DNA of 43,724 nucleotides, from positions 1 to 43,724 of the forward strand of contig CANRPU010000019.1 in NCBI GenBank assembly GCA_947632555.1. The letters run 5' to 3'. Shown here piece by piece: positions 30,551 through 39,938 of this stretch. Numbering within the stretch: position 1 is the stretch's first letter; each line of letters opens with the position of its first letter. The notes under the pieces were generated by a model that ran no database searches, was not told where the DNA came from, and saw only the letters and a program-made list of their open reading frames with translations. The DNA comes from an uncultured Lachnospiraceae bacterium (lineage in GTDB: Bacteria; Bacillota; Clostridia; Lachnospirales; Lachnospiraceae). Position numbers and translations under genes: made by a program.

Positions 30551-32818
30551 ATGAGTATTACAGGCACTTATGACAGTACGATCTATTGTAATCCGGCGAA
30601 CAAATATTGCGTGGTTCGTATCAAGACGTCAGACCAGAGTGTCCCGGAAGGAGCCCGCGCCAGAAGGAAATATGCCGATCACCTGATACGTTTCGTGGCG
30701 GTGGGGTATGATCTGCCGTGTACGGACGCGGTGGAACTGTCCTTTGACGGCGAGTGGGTGGACGGAAAGTATGGGCAGCAGCTGCAGGTGGGGCATTGGA
30801 AGCCCATTGTGCCCAGAACGGAGGACGCTGCCAGAAATTATCTCAGTTCCGGTCTGGTCAAGGGTATCGGAGAAAAGACAGCAGCGGAGATCGTGGCACG
30901 GTTCGGGGTAAACTCCCTGGATATCCTTGAGAAACATCCGGAGAAGCTGCTGGAGATCAGGGGCATCACGGAGAACAAGCTGGAGGATATCAGAACGTCT
31001 TTTGTGGAGAGCAGCGCACTGAGGGACATCATGACACTTCTTGCCCCCTTTAAGCTGACACCGGCAGCGGCCCAGAGAATCTACCAGCATTTTGGTCCTG
31101 CCAGCGTGAAGATACTGAAAGAGAATCCGTTTGAATTGTGCCAAGTGTCCGGCTTTGGATTCTTAAGGGTGGACGCCATCGTACAGAGTATGGACACACG
31201 GCTGAATACTCCCATGCGGATCAAAGGGGCACTGTACTATGGACTCGATAAGGCCCGGACAGAAAAAGGACATCTGTTCCTCAGCAGGGATACGCTTGTA
31301 TGTGAGGCGCTGAAACTGCTGAATAAGAGGATACCTGATCCCAGTCAGCGGGTGCAGAAAGCCGAAACGGAGACTGTATTGGATGAAGCTATCCTGAACG
31401 GCTCGGTGGTATCCATGAAAGAGAGCATTTATTTGGTGGATCAGTTTGCAATGGAGGACGAAACGGCAAGACAGATAGCGCTGCGACTCCTGCCCGGACA
31501 GGCACCGGAGGATGTCACCGGGCAGCTTGAAGATATCAGGGCAAGATTTGGGATACGCCTGTCTGCCAAGCAGGAAACAGCTGTGCGCAAGGCATTTCGG
31601 CACAATCTTTCCATTATAACGGGCCCTCCGGGAACGGGTAAGACTACTGTGTTAAAGAGTATCCTGGAGGTCTACAGGCTTCTGCATCCAGACAGAAAGA
31701 TCATGTTGATGGCGCCTACCGGCAGGGCAAGCCGCCGTATGGCGGAGAGCACAGGGTTCGAGGAGGCGTGTACCATACACAGCGGTCTGGGACTCCTGGC
31801 CGGGGAAACAGATAATGCGGAAACAGACAGGACATTGGACGCTGATCTGGTCATTGTGGATGAGTTCAGCATGGTCGATATGTGGCTCGCCAGACAGTTC
31901 TTTACCCGTCTTAAGGCAGGCGCAAGGATCGTTATGGTAGGAGACCCGGATCAGCTGCCCAGCGTGGGTGCCGGAAATGTGTTCAAGGAGCTGATCGAGT
32001 GTGGATTGATACCTGTCACGGTATTGGATGAGATCTTCCGACAGGCTACGGACAGCCGGATCGCGTACAACGCCAGATTTATCAACTCCGGCAGCGCAAA
32101 GTTGTATTACGGGGAAGATTTCATGGTCGTGGAAAGCAAGACGCAGGAAGAGGTGGCAGAGATCCTGATGGACTTGTACTGTAAGGAGATACAGGAGAAC
32201 GGCATTGAGCGGGTACAGATACTTTCTCCTTATCGGGAGGAAGGGGACGCATCGGTGGACAGACTGAATGAAAACCTGCGGGAGCGGCTTAATCCTTTCC
32301 GCTCGGAGGAGGAAGAAATCCGGCTGGGAGGAAAAGTGTTCCGGACAGGGGACCGCATCATGCAGACCAGAAACACAAAACGGGTATCCAACGGGGACCT
32401 TGGATTTATACGATATATCAAGGATACTCCTGACGGAATACGGATCGGCATGGACTTTGGCGGGGACCGCCAGATGGAGTACGCCATGGAAGATATGGCA
32501 AACGTGGCTCTGGCGTATGCTACCACGATACATAAGGCGATGGGCTCGGAGTATGACGTGGTCCTGATCCCGCTGGTGGCTGCCCAGAAATTTATGCTGT
32601 ACCGGAACCTGTTATATACAGGAATTACCCGTGCCAAGAAAAAAGTGGTGCTGGTGGGACAGAAAGCGCTTTTGTACATGGCGGTCAACCGCAACGGGAA
32701 TGTTAAGCGCAACACCCTTCTGGGAGAGCGCATCGGTTCCTATTACAAGGCGTTTGCCAGAAAAGAAAAAGAAACGCTTCCGGAATTTCTGGAAGAAAAA
32801 TTGAGAAATGCAGGGTAG
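30551..32818 (+). CDS. recD2: RecD2-type SF1B helicase
   Basis: This 755-residue protein has an N-terminal OB-like segment, helix-hairpin-helix repeats (about residues 95-230: GLVKGIGEKTAAEIVARFG, ENPFELCQVSGFGF) and the superfamily 1 motor. Motor motifs are GPPGTGKTTV (near 358), MLMAPTGRASRRM, the Walker B VDEFSMVDMW (near 434), GDPDQLPSVG (motif III), and TIHKAMGSEYDVVLIP and YTGITRAKKKVVLVG close to the end (motifs V/VI). RecD2 enzymes lacking RecBC are 5'-3' helicases of DNA repair in Firmicutes, and element-borne forms probably assist replication or recombination after conjugation. Length agrees with the family (720-860 residues). It lies about 55 bases after the YqaJ-type exonuclease gene. 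Confidence 0.93.
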   Translation: MSITGTYDSTIYCNPANKYCVVRIKTSDQSVPEGARARRKYADHLIRFVAVGYDLPCTDAVELSFDGEWVDGKYGQQLQVGHWKPIVPRTEDAARNYLSSGLVKGIGEKTAAEIVARFGVNSLDILEKHPEKLLEIRGITENKLEDIRTSFVESSALRDIMTLLAPFKLTPAAAQRIYQHFGPASVKILKENPFELCQVSGFGFLRVDAIVQSMDTRLNTPMRIKGALYYGLDKARTEKGHLFLSRDTLVCEALKLLNKRIPDPSQRVQKAETETVLDEAILNGSVVSMKESIYLVDQFAMEDETARQIALRLLPGQAPEDVTGQLEDIRARFGIRLSAKQETAVRKAFRHNLSIITGPPGTGKTTVLKSILEVYRLLHPDRKIMLMAPTGRASRRMAESTGFEEACTIHSGLGLLAGETDNAETDRTLDADLVIVDEFSMVDMWLARQFFTRLKAGARIVMVGDPDQLPSVGAGNVFKELIECGLIPVTVLDEIFRQATDSRIAYNARFINSGSAKLYYGEDFMVVESKTQEEVAEILMDLYCKEIQENGIERVQILSPYREEGDASVDRLNENLRERLNPFRSEEEEIRLGGKVFRTGDRIMQTRNTKRVSNGDLGFIRYIKDTPDGIRIGMDFGGDRQMEYAMEDMANVALAYATTIHKAMGSEYDVVLIPLVAAQKFMLYRNLLYTGITRAKKKVVLVGQKALLYMAVNRNGNVKRNTLLGERIGSYYKAFARKEKETLPEFLEEKLRNAG

Positions 32819-32889
32819 TGATGAGATGAAATGTGAAGAAAAAGCGCATTCCATCTCCTATTTTATAATGAAAGAGAGGAGTTTTGACT

Positions 32890-34152
32890 ATGAGTAACAG
32901 TGATCTTGCAGTAACCATGTATGAGAGTGACCCCGTTGTGGCGGCATTGAACCAGGTGCCGGGATTTGATCCATTAAAGCTGGTAAGGAGAAAGCGTGAT
33001 CCGAAAGCAGCAGATAGGGAAAAAGAGCTGGATTTCCGGTATAAAAAACTGTGGTTTCGGCTGGCGCACAGGCAGGGGAGGATCCGCCTGAACAGATTGA
33101 GCATCACAGAGCAGATGGCAGTATACGAGGCGCAGATCTTTCTGGAGAGAACGGATGAAAGTCCCATTTCCAGTTTTACGGCCGCCTGTACACGGGAAGA
33201 AGCCGGAGGGAAATATATTGAAGGCGCGCAGATAAAGGCTATGGACCAGGCTCTGACGGATGCCGGGTTTGGGCTGCAGTTCGTTCCCGCACCGCTGGGA
33301 ACAGGAAATGCGGCACCGCAGATGGCGGCCACACCGGTGGCAAAGGTACAGACAGCAGCTACGGCGCCCAGAACACCCCAACCTGCCGTACAACATCCGG
33401 CAGCACAGCAGACGCCTCAGCAGAAAGTAACGGCACCTCAGTCTACTGTCCAGACTAAGGCAGCAGCGCCTCGGTCAACGGCGCAACAGCAGGCGGCGGA
33501 GACAGTACAGCGGCCCACGGTGCCTCAGGAGACAGCCCGGCAGAAAGCTGCGGCCTCAAGACAACCAATCCAGCAGTCTGCAGCACAGAGTCCAGTAACA
33601 GCACAGAGTCCAGTAACAGCACAGAGTCCAGTAACAGCACAGAGTCGAGCAACAGCACAGAGTCCGGCCACAGCACAACAGCCGGCACAGCAGAAGCCTG
33701 TTCAGCAGAACGCGGCAGTACAGACAGGGGTTCCGCAGAACCCCACAGCAGTAAAGCCGCAACAGATATCTCAGCCGGCACCTGCACCGATGCCGCAGCA
33801 GACGGAGGCGGCTCCAGCTACATCGGATGTGGCGGCGGCAATGTCCATGCTGTCCGGGAAACAGGAAACGGCTGACCGGCCGGCAGCGGCAGGAATTGAA
33901 AAAGAAGCGGAAGGAAGATCCTATACGGAATCAACCCCTGTTGAGGAGATCTTAAAGGTCATGACACTGGAAGAAGCAAAAAAAGTGGAAGTGCCTACGG
34001 GCACCTGCCGCGGCTGGACACTGAATGAAGTGGCCGAGAAAAGGCGCCCCAGCTTAAAGTTCTATTTAAGCGAAGGCTATCAGGGCAACAACAATATTCT
34101 GCGTGCTGCCGCAAGGCTCGTGCTAGATGACCTGGAGCAGAAAGCAGGCTGA
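32890..34152 (+). CDS. Ala/Pro/Gln-rich protein with conserved ends, function unknown
   Basis: The protein is about 420 residues; ATG 32890 is preferred over TTG 32884 because AGAGGAG is 9 bases upstream. The N-terminal 140 residues are globular and conserved-looking (YKKLWFRLAHRQGRIRLNRL, MAVYEAQIFLERTD). The middle (about 150-330) is a disordered Ala/Pro/Gln/Thr/Val-rich stretch, including 18-bp tandem repeats coding SPVTAQ. The last 75 residues are again globular (EEILKVMTLEEAKKVEVP, LNEVAEKRRPSLKFYLSEGYQG). Proteins of this shape sit between helicase and primase genes in Lachnospiraceae elements. It may be a scaffold in replication. I do not know a family name. Confidence 0.6.
   Translation: MSNSDLAVTMYESDPVVAALNQVPGFDPLKLVRRKRDPKAADREKELDFRYKKLWFRLAHRQGRIRLNRLSITEQMAVYEAQIFLERTDESPISSFTAACTREEAGGKYIEGAQIKAMDQALTDAGFGLQFVPAPLGTGNAAPQMAATPVAKVQTAATAPRTPQPAVQHPAAQQTPQQKVTAPQSTVQTKAAAPRSTAQQQAAETVQRPTVPQETARQKAAASRQPIQQSAAQSPVTAQSPVTAQSPVTAQSRATAQSPATAQQPAQQKPVQQNAAVQTGVPQNPTAVKPQQISQPAPAPMPQQTEAAPATSDVAAAMSMLSGKQETADRPAAAGIEKEAEGRSYTESTPVEEILKVMTLEEAKKVEVPTGTCRGWTLNEVAEKRRPSLKFYLSEGYQGNNNILRAAARLVLDDLEQKAG
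33583..33672 (+). repeat. five tandem 18-bp units coding SPVTAQ
   Basis: Units of 18 bp (GCACAGAGTCCAGTAACA) stand at 33583, 33601 and 33619 as perfect copies; units at 33637 and 33655 differ by a few bases. They add no frame change and look like recent slippage in a disordered linker. Copy number could differ between strains. Confidence 0.9.
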
Positions 34153-34194
34153 AAAAGGATTTAGGAATGATACTCGGAAAGGAGGAAAGGGCGG

Positions 34195-35802
34195 ATGGAC
34201 TCTCACCCACAGGAGTTTCCTTTTGGGATCATGGATGTGGTGGAGCTGCTGCATCTGAATGTAAGGCGCAGACAGTATGACAGCGTCTACACGGACTGCC
34301 CGTTCTGTGGAGACCAGAGGGGCAAGATGAACGTGAATTTTGACAAGAATGTCTGGCGCTGTAATTACTGCGGCCAGTCAGGAGGGATGCTGGCTTTGTA
34401 CGCAAGGCTGCATAATCTGAGCAATGCAGAAGCTTACCGGGAGATCTGCGATGAACTGTCCATGGGCGGGGCATCCTGGGGGCGGGAGGACTTTAGGGCG
34501 GAAAACGCATCTGCCATCCGGCAGGAGGCAGAAACGGCAGGGAGAGAGGGGATATCCCAATCTCCCCGCGCCGGCGCCCGGGAAATACATGAGACGTTGT
34601 CAGCCTTGTTCGGGATGCTGAAACTGTCAGATTCCCACCGGAGGCACCTGAGGTCAGAGAAAAGGGGACTTACGGACGGACAGATCGATGCGCTTGGGTT
34701 TAAGAGCACACCGCCGTTTTATATGTGCCGTTCCCTGACGGAAAGGCTGATACAGAAAGGATGTACAGTGGCGGGGGTCCCCGGTTTCTATCTGCATGAA
34801 AAAGGCTATTGGACCGTTAAGTTCACTACCATGACTTCGGGGATCCTGATACCGGCTGTGGGAATGGACGGGCTGATACAGGGAGCGCAGATCCTGCTGG
34901 ATGTGCCGATCAGGGACAAGAACGATCCTTCCGACAAGAAAGGCGCAAAATATATCTGGCTTTCATCCCAGAACAGGAACATGGGCGTCACGTCCGGCAG
35001 TCCGGTGCATTTCGTGGGGAAATTCCCTGCTCGAACGGTCTATGTGACGGAAGGACTCCTGAAAGCAGATATTGCCCATTGTGCCATGTGCCGGTCTTTT
35101 CTTGCTACCGCAGGCGCCAATAATGTGGCTGCGTTGGAGGAAATCTTCCGGTCACTGGCCCAGAGCGGTACGGAACTGATCATAGAGGCGCATGACATGG
35201 ACAAATTCAGGAATGCCATGACGGCAGCAGGCGGAAACAAGATCTACCTGATGGCGAAAAAATGCGGAATGGAGTGCAGACGGCTTACCTGGGATCCCAA
35301 CTACAAGGGGATCGATGACTGGCAGCTGGCGCTTAAGCGGAAAGAAAGACAGAGAGAGGGGGAAAGGAAGAATCCAGGTGCTGCAGATATCCTTCAGAAT
35401 ATGCAGGATGCGGAGTGTTTTCTGCAGAAGTACCGAATCTATCAGCTTGACTTTGGCAGGGAGCAGACACCTATTCCCTTTGCATTTGAGGGAATTAGGG
35501 AACTGCACAAGGCAGGATTTGAGCAGCCGCCTGCAAAGGAGTACTGTCTGGTGTGGGATTCTGTGCTGCCATGTCCTGAAAACAGCATGGACAAGGAGAT
35601 ACTGAAACGGATCAAAGACGCTTTCAGCGACCATCTGCCAGATGGTTACAAGGGGCGGCAGGTAGCGCCCTCTGATATTCTGGAGCTGTATGATGAAGAA
35701 AAACGAAGCTATTACTATGTGGACACCGGAGGCTTTGAGCCGGTGCGCTTTTCCCCGTTTCTGGCAAGAACGATACAGGAGCGGGAAAGCACCGGGCAGT
35801 AA
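34195..35802 (+). CDS. CHC2 zinc-finger/Toprim DNA primase
   Basis: This 535-residue primase of mobile elements has a C4 zinc ribbon (Cys35, Cys38, Cys56, Cys59: CPFCG and CNYCGQSGG), LYARLHNLSNAEAYREIC and then a Toprim domain (VYVTEGLLKADIAHC at about 282-296 and EAHDMDKF further on). A C-terminal region (about 400-535) is probably helicase- or element-specific. Primases with a zinc finger but no helicase domain are common in plasmids and ICEs and prime lagging-strand synthesis of the transferred strand. The start has AAGGAGGAAAGGGCG upstream, close to 34195. It lies about 40 bases after the repeat protein and before PcfK, in one operon. Confidence 0.88.
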   Translation: MDSHPQEFPFGIMDVVELLHLNVRRRQYDSVYTDCPFCGDQRGKMNVNFDKNVWRCNYCGQSGGMLALYARLHNLSNAEAYREICDELSMGGASWGREDFRAENASAIRQEAETAGREGISQSPRAGAREIHETLSALFGMLKLSDSHRRHLRSEKRGLTDGQIDALGFKSTPPFYMCRSLTERLIQKGCTVAGVPGFYLHEKGYWTVKFTTMTSGILIPAVGMDGLIQGAQILLDVPIRDKNDPSDKKGAKYIWLSSQNRNMGVTSGSPVHFVGKFPARTVYVTEGLLKADIAHCAMCRSFLATAGANNVAALEEIFRSLAQSGTELIIEAHDMDKFRNAMTAAGGNKIYLMAKKCGMECRRLTWDPNYKGIDDWQLALKRKERQREGERKNPGAADILQNMQDAECFLQKYRIYQLDFGREQTPIPFAFEGIRELHKAGFEQPPAKEYCLVWDSVLPCPENSMDKEILKRIKDAFSDHLPDGYKGRQVAPSDILELYDEEKRSYYYVDTGGFEPVRFSPFLARTIQERESTGQ

Positions 35803-35837
35803 ACCGGGCAACCACAAAAAAGGAAAGGAGAACAAAT

Positions 35838-36842
35838 ATGGATATGTATGGAGATAACAATGGATTTCAGGTTTATGAGGGAGTAACTCCTTTTGACGAG
35901 GAAGCCCAGATGGTGCAGAGTGAGGACAGCCTTCCGGTTGCACCGTACCAGGGAACAGCCGGATACGGAACGGAAAACGACATAGAGGCAGAGACTTTGC
36001 CTATTGCCCAGGAGCAAATAGAAATGCTTCCGGCAGAGGAACCGCAGATGTATCAGGAAGACTGTGACAATATGGAAATTGTTTCGGAACAGGAAGAAAG
36101 GTCGGCTATGGATGCGACAGAACTGGAAGAATCCGGAGCGGGAAATTCCGAAACCGCAGATAATTCGGAGACAACGACTGAATCTGCCGCAGAAACAGAA
36201 GATGAGGATGCGGCAAAGAAAGTTGAACATGAGGCGGCAGAAGCCAGACGTAAAGCAGAATGGGAAGAAAAGCAGAAAGCAAAAAAAGCAGCGGAACAGG
36301 AGAAACTGGATCAGATTGCCGAAATGAGCGATGATGCTGCCGTGTCGGCTGCCATGAAACGAATAGGCACGGATACGGAAAAGCTGACCCGCAGGAACAT
36401 GAAGGACTGTGTGGCAGAGTATATCCAGACGCGGTGCCTGGAGGAGCCTGTGCTTGCCCGTATGGTGATGCACCCCCGCAAAAATATGATCCGTTGTTTC
36501 CATTACATCAACCGGAAAGCAAGAGAGTTTGTGGAGCAGGAGATGAAAGATAACGATATCAAGCCGGAAAACGGTGTGTACGGGAGTGACGTGCCAGACG
36601 ATCTGTGTTATCAGTGGGCGGAAGATTATTTCCGTGACCCGGATGCCCAAGAGGATGAGGAGAATGAAGAAAAATTTACTCCCAAGCCTTATATGGGGAA
36701 AGATTCCTCCAAAGGAAAAGCAAAAAGGACGGCAGATAAAAAAACGCAGAGAAAGAGTAGTATAAAATCAAATTCCGAAGAAGACGGACAGTTATCATTG
36801 TTTGGTCTGGATAATAATGTGCCGGAGGTGAAAGCTGGATGA
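35838..36842 (+). CDS. pcfK: PcfK-like protein
   Basis: The protein has 334 residues. The N-terminal 110 residues are acidic and low complexity, and a Lys/Ala-rich helix follows (EARRKAEWEEKQKAKKAAEQ). The conserved PcfK-like domain spans about residues 160-270 (MKRIGTDTEKLTRRNMKDCV, YIQTRCLEEPVLARMVMHPRKN, CFHYINRKAREFVEQEM, DDLCYQWAEDYFRD). It overlaps the next gene, PcfJ, by four bases (ATGA). PcfK and PcfJ are named after genes of the enterococcal plasmid pCF10 transfer region; molecular roles are unknown. Pairing with PcfJ in an element with a type IV system is the usual context. Confidence 0.85.
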   Translation: MDMYGDNNGFQVYEGVTPFDEEAQMVQSEDSLPVAPYQGTAGYGTENDIEAETLPIAQEQIEMLPAEEPQMYQEDCDNMEIVSEQEERSAMDATELEESGAGNSETADNSETTTESAAETEDEDAAKKVEHEAAEARRKAEWEEKQKAKKAAEQEKLDQIAEMSDDAAVSAAMKRIGTDTEKLTRRNMKDCVAEYIQTRCLEEPVLARMVMHPRKNMIRCFHYINRKAREFVEQEMKDNDIKPENGVYGSDVPDDLCYQWAEDYFRDPDAQEDEENEEKFTPKPYMGKDSSKGKAKRTADKKTQRKSSIKSNSEEDGQLSLFGLDNNVPEVKAG

Positions 36843-38836
36843 AAGTAAATAAGAGAAAATGCAGAAAATTTGCTGTTAAGGGGTTTAAAGTACCCCTTAA
36901 CAGCGGCCTGCTTTATGTAGAAAAAATCGAATACATTGTCTGCACAGCGGTCAAAATCATAGACCATCAGAAAGTTTTGGTTATATACCTCTACTTGAAG
37001 GAACAGCTGCTTTGCGGTAAGGCAGACCCAAGATGGACGATATTCCACAGTAAGGATGACTATATTACTTTGGAGCGGTCAGAAAACGGCTCTGAAAAAT
37101 GGAGGAAGGCTTCTTTTGTACATCTCGACAAAGGTTGGCTATATTCAAAATGTGCGTTTTATACGCTGGAGGATGATGAACGGATCAGGTCTTTTTTTAA
37201 AATGCAGGGGAAAAGTGGAAGCGATGTATTGTGTTGTGCGCAGAGGAGAATCCTCGAACAGCGTGCTCTTAAACGTCAGATTGCGCGAGAACGCCGCATC
37301 GTGCAGAGAATGAAAGGAATTTCTGCCCTGCCTCGCGGCGTAGATACATGGCTGGCACATCAGGTCATGCCTGCTTATTTCTTTTATGACTATGTAAAAG
37401 GGAAAAATGTGGTCAAAGGGCTGTGTTCCTCCTGCGGAAAGACAGTGGAGATCAAAGGCGCCAGGTATAATAAAAAGGGAATCTGTCCACATTGTAAACG
37501 TGAAGTTACAATGAAAACAAACGGACGGAAAGGCCGGATATCTGATAGACAAAACTGCCAGATTCTCCAAAGTATGGGAAATGGTAAGATCGGCATAAGG
37601 ATTTTTAAGGTATATTTTGACTACCGTAAAGACGAAACTGCGCCTAGAAAAACTCTTTTTGAAACGGTCCGTATATTTATGAGGCTGGAAGATAATGGAG
37701 AGATGGTCACGGAAAATTATTATTATTCAGGGCGAGGACTTCTGACCAGGTGGAAATCCGGTAACAGGCCGTTACCCATGGCATTCTGGCGTTATTATTA
37801 TGAAGATGAAAAATGTGCTCATGTATATTGCCGCAATCTTTCTAAGGTACTGGAAGAAACACCCTGGAAATACTGTCCGCTGGAGAAATTTTATAACCAT
37901 TATCGGGAATGCATGGACCTGGAGGGATTTTTCAAGGCTTTCCTAAAACATCCAAGGTTTGAGCATTTGGTCAAAGTGGGATTTTATCAGCTGGTGTCTG
38001 ATATGTCATATCGGAGTTCATATTCAGACATCCTGGATGAAAGCAAAAACCGAACACATCAGATCCTGGGCGTGGGACCGGAGGATGTTTCTTTTTTACG
38101 GGAGTTGGACGTAAATCAGGAAACTTTGAAACTCTATCAAGCTTATTGCCGCCGAGGGCTGAAAGATCGGAAACAACTGCTGTGCTGGGAGAAGAAGCAA
38201 AATAACAGTGTAGATCTGATGGGGATATTGCAGTATATGACCCCGCATAAGCTGATGCGTTATGCAGAGGAACAGCAGACTTTGTTACGCGGGAAATCTG
38301 CAGACAGTGCCAACAGGTATTCTTCCATGTCGTATATCCTGCGGGAGTACAAGGATTATCTGGATATGTGCCGTAGCCAGAAGTATGATATGCATAACAG
38401 CTTTGTACTGTATCCCAAGGACCTGCAGACAGCGCATGACAGAGAATCACAGCGGGTGAAACTAAAGGTAGATGCCCAGAAACGAAGAAAGTTCAGGGCG
38501 ATTTATAGGAAGATCAAGCACCAGTATGACTTTGAGATGGCTGGAATGAAGATTGTATATCCGTCTGTGCCATCGGATCTTGCAGCAGAAGGACAGGCTC
38601 TGCACCATTGCGTTGGAGGGTATGTGAAAAGTGTTGTAGAAAGAGACTGTATCATCCTGTTTTTGCGTCAATGTGAAAATGAGGAAAAACCGTTTTACAC
38701 CATAGAAGTGACCGGAAACTGCGTTGCGCAGGTACGTGGCATGAAAAACTGTCCACCGACGAAAGAGGTAAAGGCTTTTATGGATGAATGGGAGAAAACA
38801 GTGTTGAATAGGCCCGTATCAGCAAAAGCAGCATAA
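36839..38836 (+). CDS. pcfJ: PcfJ-like protein
   Basis: The protein has 665 residues. A zinc-ribbon-like pair lies near the middle (CSSCGKTVEIKGARYNKKGIC CPHC-type spacing, about residues 197-222, Cys-x2-Cys twice). The C-terminal PcfJ domain shows PSVPSDLAAEGQALHHCVGGYVKSV and IILFLR, with YTIEVTGNCVAQVRG. The HHCVGGY motif is the family signature. Function is unknown, although the Cys pairs suggest nucleic-acid binding. The start overlaps the PcfK stop in the ATGA fashion. A 12-bp hairpin lies inside codons about 12-22. The gene ends the operon; the next gene has its own promoter. Confidence 0.88.
   Translation: MKVNKRKCRKFAVKGFKVPLNSGLLYVEKIEYIVCTAVKIIDHQKVLVIYLYLKEQLLCGKADPRWTIFHSKDDYITLERSENGSEKWRKASFVHLDKGWLYSKCAFYTLEDDERIRSFFKMQGKSGSDVLCCAQRRILEQRALKRQIARERRIVQRMKGISALPRGVDTWLAHQVMPAYFFYDYVKGKNVVKGLCSSCGKTVEIKGARYNKKGICPHCKREVTMKTNGRKGRISDRQNCQILQSMGNGKIGIRIFKVYFDYRKDETAPRKTLFETVRIFMRLEDNGEMVTENYYYSGRGLLTRWKSGNRPLPMAFWRYYYEDEKCAHVYCRNLSKVLEETPWKYCPLEKFYNHYRECMDLEGFFKAFLKHPRFEHLVKVGFYQLVSDMSYRSSYSDILDESKNRTHQILGVGPEDVSFLRELDVNQETLKLYQAYCRRGLKDRKQLLCWEKKQNNSVDLMGILQYMTPHKLMRYAEEQQTLLRGKSADSANRYSSMSYILREYKDYLDMCRSQKYDMHNSFVLYPKDLQTAHDRESQRVKLKVDAQKRRKFRAIYRKIKHQYDFEMAGMKIVYPSVPSDLAAEGQALHHCVGGYVKSVVERDCIILFLRQCENEEKPFYTIEVTGNCVAQVRGMKNCPPTKEVKAFMDEWEKTVLNRPVSAKAA
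36872..36904 (+). promoter_or_regulatory. perfect 12-bp hairpin within the 5' end of pcfJ
   Basis: GCTGTTAAGGGG (36872-36883) pairs exactly with CCCCTTAACAGC (36893-36904) around a 9-nt loop, 30 bases into pcfJ. No T-run follows, so it is not a standard terminator. It could slow translation, separate pcfK from pcfJ expression, or be a DNA-binding site. Confidence 0.5.
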
Positions 38837-38893
38837 TTTACATAAATTGGGAAATTTCTGCTTGTCCGGCAGCAATCTTCTGGTGCCAAGTGC

Positions 38894-38922
38894 TTGAAAA
38901 AAAGTAACCGTAATGATAAAAT
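38894..38922 (+). promoter_or_regulatory. promoter of the Rpn-family gene
   Basis: TTGAAA (38894-38899), 17 bp, TAAAAT (38917-38922), about 20 bases before the start codon at 38944. The next gene can therefore be expressed independently of the pcf operon. Confidence 0.6.
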
Positions 38923-38943
38923 GAAAAGAAAGAAGGAGGCTAT

Positions 38944-39870
38944 ATGGCAGATCTTTATGATTCCGTTTTCCGCACAGTCTTAAATGACTGCAGCGAGTTA
39001 ATTATACCGCTCATCAATATTTCTTTTGGAGAACACTATACCGGAGAGGAGCGGATAGATTTTTTCCCAAACGAGCATTTCATCGATCAGCAGAATGCAC
39101 CCGATGAAAAAAGGATCACAGATACAAATTTTGCTGTATACGGTGAAACCAGAAAAACGTATCACTGGGAATGCCAGAGCACGCCGGATTCCAAAATGCT
39201 GATCAGACTGTTCGAGTATGATGCGCAAATCGCGTTGGACGCGGGGAAAATATCCAAAGAGGTCCTTACAGTAGAATTTCCTCATACGGCGGTACTGTAT
39301 TTAAGGTATGCGAAGACTGCAGAGCCTCAGGCATATCGGTATGTACTCAAGACACCTGGCGGTACTGTGGAGTATGATGTCCCTCTTTTCAAAACACAGG
39401 AATATACAATAGGCGAGATTTTTGAAAAGAATCTGCTTATTCTGATACCGTTTTATATCTTTTCAAGGGAAGCAGAGCTGTCCCAATGTGAAAAGAATCC
39501 GGAAAAACTGGAAACACTTAAGAATGAATACAGGGATATCATAGAACGTCTGGACACGTTGGTAAAAGCAGGCAGCTTGTCGGATTTTGACAGGACAACG
39601 CTTTTGGAAACGGCAAATGATGTGATCCGGGAAATTGCTAAAAAATATGAGAAAGTAGTGGAAGGAATGGGTGAAGTTATGGGAGGCGCTTTATTAGAAA
39701 CCAATGCAAGAAAAATTAAAAATGAGGGTAGAGCCGAAGGTCAGGAAGAAAAAGGAATGAAAGTATTTCTGAATCTTATTGGAACAGGTATGGATAGGAA
39801 AGAGGCTCAGCAGCTTGCTGAAATTGGAAACGATCTTGTTGAGAAGGCTCTTAAGCAGAACAGATCGTAA
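38944..39870 (+). CDS. Rpn-family PD-(D/E)XK nuclease / transposase-like protein
   Basis: This 308-residue protein has GAAGGAGG upstream of ATG 38944. The N-terminal half has the Rpn/transposase_31-type PD-(D/E)XK layout: LYDSVFRTVLNDC, RITDTNFAV (catalytic Asp), YHWECQSTPDSKML (E-x-Q-x in place of E-x-K, usual in this group), then MLIRLFEYDAQIAL. The C-terminal half is helical (ERLDTLVKAGSLSDFDRTTLLETANDVI), ending in a charged coiled-coil-like tail. Rpn proteins promote RecA-independent recombination and include antiphage toxins. It has its own promoter and is closed by a strong bidirectional hairpin. It may be a stand-alone passenger. Confidence 0.8.
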   Translation: MADLYDSVFRTVLNDCSELIIPLINISFGEHYTGEERIDFFPNEHFIDQQNAPDEKRITDTNFAVYGETRKTYHWECQSTPDSKMLIRLFEYDAQIALDAGKISKEVLTVEFPHTAVLYLRYAKTAEPQAYRYVLKTPGGTVEYDVPLFKTQEYTIGEIFEKNLLILIPFYIFSREAELSQCEKNPEKLETLKNEYRDIIERLDTLVKAGSLSDFDRTTLLETANDVIREIAKKYEKVVEGMGEVMGGALLETNARKIKNEGRAEGQEEKGMKVFLNLIGTGMDRKEAQQLAEIGNDLVEKALKQNRS

Positions 39871-39900
39871 AAAGTATTTTTGGAAAGTTGAACCAGTACG

Positions 39901-39938
39901 AAAAAAAGCAGATCATGGAAACATGGTCTGCTTTTTTT
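39901..39938. terminator. 17-bp bidirectional terminator with GAAA loop
   Basis: A stem of 17 pairs (one G-T wobble), 39901-39917 against 39922-39938, closes on a GAAA tetraloop and has A-runs and T-runs at its outer ends. It ends the Rpn-family gene. Confidence 0.85.

Noticed and set aside
33583..33672. CRISPR-like direct repeats
   Set aside because: The units are contiguous, in frame within a coding region and without spacers; they are simple tandem repeats.
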